Assembly: GCA_016919605.1 (NCBI GenBank)
Contig: JACXTQ010000219.1
Span: 1 to 5,482, forward strand
Direction of reading: 5' to 3'
Length of the DNA: 5,482 nucleotides
DNA from: Methylovulum sp.
GTDB taxonomy: Bacteria > Pseudomonadota > Gammaproteobacteria > Methylococcales > Methylomonadaceae
In this document: positions 1-5,281 of the stretch, piece after piece
Layout of the letters: each line of letters starts with the position of its first letter
Position numbering within the stretch: position 1 is the first letter of the stretch
Position numbers and translations under genes: made by a program
The notes under the pieces: model-generated
What the model saw: only the letters and a program-made list of their open reading frames with translations
Database searches by the model: none
What the model was told of the DNA's origin: nothing

Positions 1-81
1 CATTGGTTACGAGGTTATTGTCAGGATTTCTTGCGTCGTCCCAAGCCTATTCATAACCTGGAAAAACAGACCTTTACCTGA
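1..81 (+). CDS. 3' end of an unidentified gene (partial)
   Basis: Frame 1 is open from the window edge for 26 codons and stops with TGA at 79-81. The visible tail is basic and aromatic (HWLRGYCQDF at the start, then RRPKP), which looks like the C-terminus of a protein. The fragment is too short to assign to a family, and 26 open codons can arise by chance, so this is a tentative call. If real, the gene runs in the same direction as mxaD and ends 99 bases before it, so it could be co-transcribed with it. Confidence 0.35.
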   Translation, partial: HWLRGYCQDFLRRPKPIHNLEKQTFT

Positions 82-180
82 AAAACTGAAAAATTCCCCT
101 GCAACATCAGGAAACATACCCGATAACTTCCCTGCAAATTTGTCAATAATATCAGGTTTTAATAACCGAATTTATCGATC
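82..180 (+). promoter_or_regulatory. mxaD leader region with weak candidate promoter
   Basis: This short AT-rich stretch has no recognisable Shine-Dalgarno directly before the mxaD ATG. A -35-like TTGTCA lies at 140-145, but no good -10 follows at normal spacing; the best 17-bp-spaced hexamer is TAACCG at 163-168. If that promoter is real, the leader would be only about ten bases. The stretch also holds two copies of CCTGCAA (98-104 and 131-137) and two of ATCAGG (106-111 and 151-156), of unknown meaning. The promoter assignment is a low-confidence inference. Confidence 0.2.
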
Positions 181-711
181 ATGAAATGTTTACAGTTATC
201 CCTATGCAGTTTCTTACTTTTCCCTGTGGCGGTTTTCGCTCATGGGCCGACTCCGCAAAAAGCCAAAGAAAGCGTTGTTATCCAGGTGTCCGTTGATAAA
301 GTCTGGAGTGTGGTCAAGCAGTTTGAGGGCATTGCCGACTGGCATCCTGATATTAAAACCAGTACAGGTGACGGCAAGCATGAATCCGGCGGCACACGCA
401 CGTTGACTTTGCAAAACGGTGGGCAAATCGTAGAAGAGCTGGACTATTACAGTGATAAGGATCATGAATACAGTTACCGTCTTAAAACTGAAAATGTACA
501 GGCGTTTCCTGCCAGTTCCTATACCACAGAAATTCAGGTGAAGCCCGGAGATGAGGCAGACACGGCGGTGGTTTTGTTGAAAAGCCGGTTTTACCGGGGT
601 GACACCGGCAATACACCGCCGGAAAACCTGAATGACGAAGCCGCCGTGAAAGCGGTCAATACGTTTTTTATAAACGGCTTGGCTGGATTAAAGCGAAAAC
701 TGGAAAACTAG
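181..711 (+). CDS. mxaD: MxaD, periplasmic SRPBCC-family methanol oxidation accessory protein
   Basis: This 176-residue protein has a Sec signal peptide (hydrophobic residues about 5-20, AVFA, likely cut before HGPTP). The rest reads as a compact SRPBCC/polyketide-cyclase-like domain with the family pattern VDKVWSVVKQF (38-48), IADWHPD (51-57), a GTRTLTL strand (71-77) and a C-terminal helix containing NDEAAVKAVN (151-160). The mature start HGPTPQK and the IADWHP motif match what I recall of MxaD from Methylobacterium, where the protein is reported to stimulate the interaction of methanol dehydrogenase with cytochrome cL in the periplasm. Its position next to an mxaFJGI operon supports the call over a generic SRPBCC protein. 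It is separated from mxaF by a divergent regulator, so it must have its own transcript or share one with the upstream gene. No good ribosome-binding site precedes the ATG. Confidence 0.85.
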   Translation: MKCLQLSLCSFLLFPVAVFAHGPTPQKAKESVVIQVSVDKVWSVVKQFEGIADWHPDIKTSTGDGKHESGGTRTLTLQNGGQIVEELDYYSDKDHEYSYRLKTENVQAFPASSYTTEIQVKPGDEADTAVVLLKSRFYRGDTGNTPPENLNDEAAVKAVNTFFINGLAGLKRKLEN

Positions 712-741
712 ATTTTTACAGATTATAAACATCAGTAAAGC

Positions 742-764
742 GTGTCAAAACCAGCTTTTGACAC
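742..764. terminator. Hairpin between convergent mxaD and mxaB, probable bidirectional terminator
   Basis: A perfect inverted repeat, GTGTCAAAA (742-750) and TTTTGACAC (756-764), encloses a 5-base loop CCAGC. It lies 30 bases after the mxaD stop and 30 bases beyond the mxaB stop, so it is placed symmetrically between two converging genes. The four A/T pairs next to the loop and the lack of a long T-run on either side make it an imperfect intrinsic terminator. It may serve as a 3'-end stabilising structure for both transcripts. Confidence 0.55.
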
Positions 765-794
765 TATTACATCTCTTAAATAAGTTGCTTTGAA

Positions 795-1445
795 CTAATC
801 ATTAGCATTGATAAGACCTTGCCGACTAGCCAATAAAGTCAACTCAGCCAAAGTTTCTGCGCCCATTTTTTCCTTGATAGCGGTGCCGTGATTACAGACG
901 GTTTTATAGCTCAAACACAGTTTTTCGGCCGCTTTGCGAGCCGTGTAGCCGTTCGCCAACAAGCAGAAAACATCAAACTCCCGGGGCGACAGCAGTTTGA
1001 TTTTTTCCGATTCGTCCTGCTCGGTCGCTACTGATAAGGCCAGTTGCTGTGCCAACTCAGGGTCAACAAAAATGCCACCCTGGGCAATTTTGCCGACGGC
1101 GGTCATTAAAATATCCGGTGTGCTGTTTTTGGTAATGTAGCCTTTGGCACCCGCTTTGAGCGCACGTATCACATAAACCAGCTCGTTATGAATGCTAAAC
1201 ACCAGGATTTTGCAATGCGGATCACGATTCAGAAGCCGCCTGGTACTTTCAAAACCACCAATACCGGGCATAGACAAATCCATCACCACAATATCCGGTT
1301 GGTATTTTGTATAGAGCTGACAGGCCATTTCGCCGCGATCAGCTTCATAAATTTCGCCAATTTTACCCGATAAAGACAGGTAGGTTTTGTAGCCCGTTCT
1401 GACCACCGCGTGGTCATCCACAAGTAAGACATTAATTTTTTCCAT
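795..1445 (-). CDS. mxaB: NarL/FixJ-family response regulator, MxaB-like
   Basis: From the ATG at 1445 this is a 216-residue, two-domain regulator of standard NarL/FixJ length. The receiver domain (about 3-120) has acidic residues D10 and D11 in LLVDDH, the phosphoacceptor D56 in VVMDLSMPG, S84 in VFSIH and K106 in YITKNS. A linker leads to a LuxR-type helix-turn-helix (about 150-210) with LSPREFDVF, then LSYKTVCNH in the recognition-helix region. All receiver catalytic residues are present, so it should be phosphorylatable, but no histidine kinase lies in the window. The divergent position directly upstream of mxaF suggests it is MxaB, the orphan regulator that activates mxa genes in methylotrophs and takes part in the lanthanide switch in a gammaproteobacterial methanotroph. 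The gene name rests mainly on context; the family is certain. I chose the start at 1445 because it begins exactly at the receiver fold and has GGAGG upstream; an in-frame extension is possible up to 1568. Confidence 0.8.
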   Translation of the reverse strand: MEKINVLLVDDHAVVRTGYKTYLSLSGKIGEIYEADRGEMACQLYTKYQPDIVVMDLSMPGIGGFESTRRLLNRDPHCKILVFSIHNELVYVIRALKAGAKGYITKNSTPDILMTAVGKIAQGGIFVDPELAQQLALSVATEQDESEKIKLLSPREFDVFCLLANGYTARKAAEKLCLSYKTVCNHGTAIKEKMGAETLAELTLLASRQGLINAND

Positions 1446-1455
1446 GTAACAGTTG

Positions 1456-1460
1456 CCTCC
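1456..1460 (-). promoter_or_regulatory. Ribosome-binding site for mxaB
   Basis: On the minus strand a perfect GGAGG lies 10 bases before the ATG at 1445. The spacing is slightly long, but this is the best Shine-Dalgarno near any candidate start of this gene, and it supports the short 216-residue form. Confidence 0.55.
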
Positions 1461-1646
1461 GGCCCAAAAGCCTATCATGCCTTGCTTTAACCAATAAGCC
1501 ACTAGGAGCTTTTCCTGTTTTTGGGAATTGATGTAAGTCAGGAATGTTTCCCGGTTTATTTTAGGCATTTTTCCCACCAATTAACGGGCATATTCCGTAA
1601 CGTTGATTCACTTCCCTCAAGTACTATTTTCGCCTGCTAAGTCCGG

Positions 1647-1710
1647 CGCTTCAATTCAGTCATCGTGAATGTTTTGATCAAGAAAGCTGGTTACAGAATG
1701 GATTGAAGCG
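1647..1710. promoter_or_regulatory. Long imperfect dyad upstream of mxaF, candidate operator
   Basis: CGCTTCAAT (1647-1655) is the exact reverse complement of ATTGAAGCG (1702-1710). Extending inward, 13 of 15 positions match (1647-1661 against 1696-1710). The arms are separated by 34 bases, and the centre of symmetry falls within one base of the centre of the palindrome TTGATCAA (1674-1681). A smaller repeat, ATTCA (1654-1658) with TGAAT (1666-1670), sits inside. Such nested symmetry suits binding by a dimeric or multimeric regulator, and the adjacent MxaB-like protein is the obvious candidate. Function is inference; an RNA fold is a less likely alternative. Confidence 0.4.
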
Positions 1711-1732
1711 TTCGGGCCAGGCTTTTTGCAAT
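1703..1732 (+). promoter_or_regulatory. Weak sigma70-like candidate promoter for mxaF
   Basis: TTGAAG (1703-1708) and TGCAAT (1727-1732) are spaced by 18 bases, and each matches the sigma70 consensus at four of six positions. Transcription would begin near 1739, giving a leader of about 24 bases that just contains the ribosome-binding site. The -35 element lies inside the right arm of the dyad, as expected for an activator-dependent promoter. The match is poor, and other placements cannot be excluded. Confidence 0.25.
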
Positions 1733-1750
1733 AGATAAAAAATCAACCCT

Positions 1751-1760
1751 GGGAGGGGAG
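1751..1760 (+). promoter_or_regulatory. Strong ribosome-binding site for mxaF
   Basis: The purine run GGGAGGGGAG contains GGAGG at 1752-1756, six bases before the ATG at 1763. It is the strongest Shine-Dalgarno in the window, in keeping with the very high expression of the dehydrogenase large subunit. Confidence 0.85.
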
Positions 1761-1762
1761 TT

Positions 1763-3577
1763 ATGAGGATTTCCACATTCACTCGTACCGCTGTCGCGTC
1801 AGTTATCGGCGGCGGTGCATTATTGACGGTTGCCATGCCGACACAAGCCAACAAGGATTTGGCACGGTTGTCCAGGGAAGATACCAACTGGGTTATGCAG
1901 ACTAAAGATTATAGTGCTACCCACTTTAGTAAAATGACCCAGATCAACACACACAACGTGCATCACCTGAAGCCGGTCTGGTCGTTTTCTACGGGTGTTT
2001 TAAACGGTCATGAAGGTGGGCCGTTGGTTGTCAATGGGATTATGTATGTACATACACCATTTCCGAATAATATTTTCGCGATTGCCTTGGACAATCCCGA
2101 CAAAATTCTCTGGCAGTACAAACCCAAACAAAACCCCGCTGCCCGTGCCGTAGCGTGTTGCGACGTAGTTAACAGAGGTTTGGCTTATGCGCCTGAAACC
2201 AGTGATTATCCGGCCACCATTTTTCAAAACCAACTGGATGGGCACATTGTGGCACTGAACGCCAAGACTGGGGAGTTGATATGGAAAATGGAAAATTCCG
2301 ACATAACAATGGGTTCTACGCTGACTATTGCCCCGTTTGTTGCTAAAGATAAGGTGATTGTCGGCAGTTCCGGTGCCGAGTTGGGCGTCAGGGGTTACGC
2401 TACCGCTTACAATATCAAGGATGGCAAGCAGGCCTGGCGGGTTTATGCCACAGGTCCTGATGCCGACATCAAGCTTTCCAAGGATTTTAACAGCGCTAAC
2501 CCACATTACGGCCAGTTCGGTTTGGGTTTAAAAACCTGGGAAGGTGATGCCTGGAAAATCGGCGGCGGCACCAACTGGGGCTGGTATGCCTTCGACCCTG
2601 ACCTGGACATGCTCTATTACGGCTCAGGCAATCCCGCACCGTGGAATGAAACCATGCGCCCTGGCGACAACAAATGGACGATGACCATTTGGGGCCGCGA
2701 CATCAACACCGGTGAAGCCAAATTCGGCTACCAAAAAACGCCGCATGATGAATGGGACTATGCCGGTGTCAACTATATGGGCTTATCCGAGCAAGTCGTA
2801 GACGGCAAGTTGACCAAGTTGTTGACACACCCTGACCGTAACGGCCTGGTGTATACCCTGAACCGTGAAAACGGCGATTTGGTTAACGCATTCAAAATTG
2901 ACGATACGGTCAACTGGGTGAAAAAAGTCGACCTGAAAACCGGTTTGCCGATTCGCGACCCTGAATATTCAACACATATGGATCATCAAGCCAAAGGCAT
3001 TTGTCCTTCAGCGATGGGCTACCACAACCAGGGTATCGAGTCATATGATCCTAATCAAAAACTGTTCTTCATGGGAATCAACCATATTTGTATGGATTGG
3101 GAACCATTCATGCTGCCTTACCGTGCTGGCCAGTTCTTTGTCGGTGCAACGTTAAATATGTATCCTGGGCCTAAAGGCACTTTGGGACAAGTTAAAGCGA
3201 TGAACTCAGTGACTGGGGACTTTGCCTGGGAAGTTCAGGAAAAATTTGCTGTCTGGGGCGGTACTACTGCCACCGCTGGTGATCTGGTGTTCTACGGTAC
3301 ATTGGACGGCTACATCAAAGCACGGGATTCCCGTAACGGCAAAGAGCTATGGAAATTCAAACTACCTTCTGGCGTCATCGGTCATCCTATTACCTACGGA
3401 CATAACGGCAAGCAATATGTTGCTATTTATTACGGTGTCGGTGGTTGGCCAGGCGTCGGTTTGGTGTTTGACTTGCAAGACCCGACCGCAGGTCTGGGAG
3501 CGGTAGGCGCATTTAAAGAGTTGGCACACTACACCCAGCAAGGCGGCGGTGTGATGGTATTCGCATTGGGTTATTAA
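1763..3577 (+). CDS. mxaF: MxaF, Ca2+/PQQ methanol dehydrogenase large (alpha) subunit
   Basis: This periplasmic eight-bladed beta-propeller quinoprotein oxidises methanol to formaldehyde using PQQ and Ca2+. The 604 residues start with a signal peptide probably cut after residue 29 (PTQA before NKDL). With that cut, the known active-site residues of the Methylobacterium enzyme line up exactly: adjacent Cys132-Cys133 (mature 103-104), Glu206 (177) and Asn290 (261) as calcium ligands, Trp272 (243) stacking on PQQ, catalytic Asp332 (303), Arg359 (331) and the second disulfide Cys414-Cys443 (386-415). Tryptophan-docking repeats of the TGxxxW type recur, for example at 164-174 and 479-489. Two residues after the catalytic Asp is Ala334 (WDYAG), not the extra Asp that marks lanthanide XoxF enzymes, so this is the calcium type. 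The chain ends at GGGVMVF plus four residues, without the longer tail of the Methylobacterium protein. First gene of the operon, with a strong ribosome-binding site. Confidence 0.98.
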   Translation: MRISTFTRTAVASVIGGGALLTVAMPTQANKDLARLSREDTNWVMQTKDYSATHFSKMTQINTHNVHHLKPVWSFSTGVLNGHEGGPLVVNGIMYVHTPFPNNIFAIALDNPDKILWQYKPKQNPAARAVACCDVVNRGLAYAPETSDYPATIFQNQLDGHIVALNAKTGELIWKMENSDITMGSTLTIAPFVAKDKVIVGSSGAELGVRGYATAYNIKDGKQAWRVYATGPDADIKLSKDFNSANPHYGQFGLGLKTWEGDAWKIGGGTNWGWYAFDPDLDMLYYGSGNPAPWNETMRPGDNKWTMTIWGRDINTGEAKFGYQKTPHDEWDYAGVNYMGLSEQVVDGKLTKLLTHPDRNGLVYTLNRENGDLVNAFKIDDTVNWVKKVDLKTGLPIRDPEYSTHMDHQAKGICPSAMGYHNQGIESYDPNQKLFFMGINHICMDWEPFMLPYRAGQFFVGATLNMYPGPKGTLGQVKAMNSVTGDFAWEVQEKFAVWGGTTATAGDLVFYGTLDGYIKARDSRNGKELWKFKLPSGVIGHPITYGHNGKQYVAIYYGVGGWPGVGLVFDLQDPTAGLGAVGAFKELAHYTQQGGGVMVFALGY

Positions 3578-3584
3578 GGAATTT

Positions 3585-3615
3585 GGCTTGGGTAAGGGTA
3601 AACCTTACCCAAGTC
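3585..3615 (+). terminator. Strong intercistronic hairpin between mxaF and mxaJ (attenuator or mRNA stabiliser)
   Basis: CTTGGGTAAGG (3587-3597) pairs perfectly with CCTTACCCAAG (3603-3613) around a 5-base loop, and a G-U and a G-C pair extend it to 13 bp. It starts seven bases after the mxaF stop codon. No T-run follows (the next bases are CTTGC), so it is not a classic intrinsic terminator. It more likely protects the 3' end of a short mxaF mRNA or partially terminates, which would give much more MxaF than MxaJ. Confidence 0.7.
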
Positions 3616-3645
3616 CTTGCAAGAGCAAAACTAATGGGAACAAGC

Positions 3646-4488
3646 ATGCAAAAGCAGCAATTTTTAATGGCAGTATTAGGCTTGACGGCAGGTTTATTTG
3701 TTTGCCTGGCCTCGGCTGAAGAAAATAAATCACTGAAAGTCTGTGCGGCGGAAGATGAAATGCCGTATTCCAACATAGCGGGTGAAGGCTTTGAAAACAA
3801 ACTGGCAGAATTGATCGGAACAGGGCTAGACAGAAAAATCGAGTATGTCTTCTGGAAGGATCCGCGCTATTTCGTCCGTGACTTTCTCGATAAACGCTTG
3901 TGCGATGTTGTTATCGGTGTAGATGATGGTGATCCCAGATTATTGACAACCAGACCCTATTATCGCTCAGGATATGTATTTATCTCGCGTGAAAAAGACG
4001 GCTTGAATTTACAAAACTGGGACAGTGATGCCTTGCGCAAAGCCAAGCGTATCGCGTTTGTGCCGGGTTCACCTGCGGAAGTGATGTTGCGGGCGATTAA
4101 CCGTTATAACGATCAGTTCAATTATTCGCAGGAATTGGTCGGGTTTAAGTCCAAGCGTAACCAGTATGTTAAGTATGAAAACGCAAAGCTGGTCAACGAG
4201 GTTGCTTCCGGCAGTGCCGACATTGCAGTGCTTTGGGGACCTGCGGCAGCACGCTATGTCAAGACTGCATCGACACCGTTGGTAATGACGGTGATTCCTG
4301 ACAACAATGTACGCGCTGATGGCCAAAAAGTTGGCCACCATTACAGCACATCAATGGGTGTGCGCAGGCTCGATCCCACATTGGCAACGCAATTGAATAA
4401 AGTGTTGGAAGAACAGGAAAACGCTATTGTCGAGTTGCTGGAAGAAGAAGGCATTCCTTTGTTGGATGCGTCTCAAAAAGCTGAGTAA
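3646..4488 (+). CDS. mxaJ: MxaJ, periplasmic solute-binding-protein-like methanol oxidation factor
   Basis: From the ATG at 3646 this gives 280 residues, with a clean signal peptide (hydrophobic 6-22, LASA before EENK, about 24 residues). The mature part resembles family 3 periplasmic binding proteins: LKVCAAEDEMPYSN (30-43), a GFENKLAELI helix (48-57), CDVVIGVDDGDPR (86-98), TTRPYYRSGYVF (101-112) and SADIAVLWGP (190-199). Two cysteines, C33 and C86, could pair. MxaJ is essential for active Ca-methanol dehydrogenase in methylotrophs and was found associated with the enzyme in Methylophaga; its exact role is not settled. The position between mxaF and mxaG is canonical. The reading frame extends upstream to a TTG at 3583, but that would run through the intercistronic hairpin and spoil the signal peptide. 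An ATG at 3634 is the main alternative start, adding four residues. Neither ATG has a strong Shine-Dalgarno (GGGAA at 3636-3640 for the chosen one), in line with lower expression than mxaF. Confidence 0.93.
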   Translation: MQKQQFLMAVLGLTAGLFVCLASAEENKSLKVCAAEDEMPYSNIAGEGFENKLAELIGTGLDRKIEYVFWKDPRYFVRDFLDKRLCDVVIGVDDGDPRLLTTRPYYRSGYVFISREKDGLNLQNWDSDALRKAKRIAFVPGSPAEVMLRAINRYNDQFNYSQELVGFKSKRNQYVKYENAKLVNEVASGSADIAVLWGPAAARYVKTASTPLVMTVIPDNNVRADGQKVGHHYSTSMGVRRLDPTLATQLNKVLEEQENAIVELLEEEGIPLLDASQKAE

Positions 4489-4500
4489 TCAATAAAAAAC

Positions 4501-4504
4501 AGGA
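4501..4504 (+). promoter_or_regulatory. Ribosome-binding site for mxaG
   Basis: AGGA lies five bases before the mxaG ATG at 4510, within the 21-base gap after the mxaJ stop. The short gap supports co-transcription with mxaJ. Confidence 0.6.
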
Positions 4505-4509
4505 CAATC

Positions 4510-4986
4510 ATGAAAATAAAATATTTTTTAACCGGGTCTACGCTGAGTCTTGCGCTATTAAGCGCAGGCACATTAGCGGAAATTACTTTTCGCAACGCCA
4601 TTACCGGAGAACCTCTGGATTTGAGCTTCGCCAAAACTGGCGGTAATCCGGACATCTTCAAACAATTTAAAGAAACCGGCAGCAACCCCTATAACGGTGA
4701 CAAGGAAGCTGTCAAAAAAGGCCACGACCTTTTTATGACCGCGTGTTCCGGCTGTCATGGCCATGAAGCCGAAGGTAAGCTGGGACCAGGTCTCGCCGAT
4801 GATTATTGGACTTATCCTGCTAACGAAACCGATAAAGGTTTGTTCGAAATATTATTCGGTGGCGCTAACGGCATGATGGGGCCGCAGTATGTGAATTTGA
4901 ACACCGATGAAATGTTGTTAATTATGTCTTGGATACGTGACATCTATAAAGGTGATCCGAAAAAAGCCAAGTGGTTAAAAAAATAA
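4510..4986 (+). CDS. mxaG: MxaG, cytochrome cL, electron acceptor of methanol dehydrogenase
   Basis: This 158-residue periplasmic monohaem c-type cytochrome takes electrons one at a time from reduced PQQ in MxaFI. The signal peptide covers residues 1-23 (GTLA before EITF). The only haem-binding motif is CSGCH at 79-83 (C79, C82, axial H83). The sixth ligand is probably a Met in the GANGMMGPQ segment (118-126), M122 or M123, which matches the GMMGPQ segment I recall for cytochrome cL. The N-terminal ITFRNAITGEPLDL stretch and the acidic C-terminal half with LLIMSWIRDIYKGDP also fit this family and not ordinary cytochrome c. It starts 21 bases after mxaJ and ends 13 bases before mxaI, so the three genes form one tight transcription unit. 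Nothing looks truncated. Confidence 0.95.
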   Translation: MKIKYFLTGSTLSLALLSAGTLAEITFRNAITGEPLDLSFAKTGGNPDIFKQFKETGSNPYNGDKEAVKKGHDLFMTACSGCHGHEAEGKLGPGLADDYWTYPANETDKGLFEILFGGANGMMGPQYVNLNTDEMLLIMSWIRDIYKGDPKKAKWLKK

Positions 4987-4991
4987 AGAGG
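4987..4991 (+). promoter_or_regulatory. Ribosome-binding site for mxaI
   Basis: AGAGG follows the mxaG stop directly and lies eight bases before the mxaI ATG. It fixes the start at 5000 and indicates coupled expression with mxaG. Confidence 0.65.
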
Positions 4992-4999
4992 CTAAAACC

Positions 5000-5281
5000 A
5001 TGAAAAAAATAGTTTTGATTCAAGCAACTGTATTGGCAGTGATGGCATTTTCAGCACACGCTTATGATGGCACTAACTGTAAAGAGCCGGGCGTGTGCTG
5101 GGAGCCGAAGCCGGGTTATCCCGATAAAGTGGCAGGCAGCAAATACGATCCGAAACACGACGCTAATGAATTAAATAAACAATCCCAGTCCATCGTTGAA
5201 ATGGAAGCGCGCAACCAGAAACGGTCAGAACATTTTAGCAAAACCGGCAAGTTTGTTTACAACGTGGATGAAATCAACTGA
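5000..5281 (+). CDS. mxaI: MxaI, methanol dehydrogenase small (beta) subunit
   Basis: This 93-residue protein has a signal peptide (residues 1-21, SAHA before YDGTNC), giving a mature chain of 72 residues, the usual size of the small subunit. Diagnostic features are the N-terminal YDGTxC (22-27), the disulfide pair C27 and C33 (mature 6 and 12), CWEPKPGYP (33-41), AGSKYDPKHD (45-54), a long charged helix (about 57-76) rich in Lys, Glu and Arg, and KTGKFVYNVDEI near the end. MxaI wraps around MxaF in the alpha2beta2 enzyme; it has no known catalytic residues and is absent from XoxF-type enzymes. Its presence therefore confirms that this is the calcium system. It is the last gene seen in this unit; in other methylotrophs mxaR commonly follows, but it is not recognisable in the 201 bases that remain. 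Confidence 0.97.
   Translation: MKKIVLIQATVLAVMAFSAHAYDGTNCKEPGVCWEPKPGYPDKVAGSKYDPKHDANELNKQSQSIVEMEARNQKRSEHFSKTGKFVYNVDEIN

Larger units (their letters stand above)
1446..1762. promoter_or_regulatory. Divergent control region between mxaB and mxaF
   Basis: This 317-base stretch separates two divergent genes and should hold both promoters. On the mxaB side, the minus-strand frame stays open from 1445 back to 1580, so part of the region may be coding. The central part (1581-1710) contains a long inverted repeat described separately. The mxaF side ends in a strong Shine-Dalgarno. I found no sequence close to the AAGACA/TAGAA type promoter described for Methylobacterium mxaF, and no convincing promoter for mxaB. 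I see no other gene, RNA or mobile element here. Confidence 0.7.

Noticed and set aside
2000..2506. Long minus-strand open frame inside mxaF
   Set aside because: Antisense shadow of a strongly conserved gene; no signal peptide, motif or ribosome-binding site that would suggest a real protein.
1763..3577. Assignment as lanthanide-dependent XoxF
   Set aside because: The residue two after the catalytic Asp is Ala334, not Asp, and the gene is followed by mxaJ, mxaG and a true mxaI small subunit.
3566..3640. Possible frameshift cutting off the usual MxaF C-terminal tail, since another frame reads GKGKPYPS, faintly like the tail of the Methylobacterium protein
   Set aside because: The likeness lies within the inverted repeat, the rest of that frame does not resemble MxaF, and the Methylophilus MxaF also ends at the GGGxMVF motif.
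3583..3645. Upstream extension of mxaJ to a TTG start at 3583
   Set aside because: It would run through the strong intercistronic hairpin and place charged residues before the signal peptide; ATG starts at 3646 or 3634 give a normal export signal.
4320..4337. Perfect TGGCCAA/TTGGCCA inverted repeat within mxaJ
   Set aside because: Short repeat inside conserved coding sequence with no gene boundary or regulatory context nearby; likely chance.
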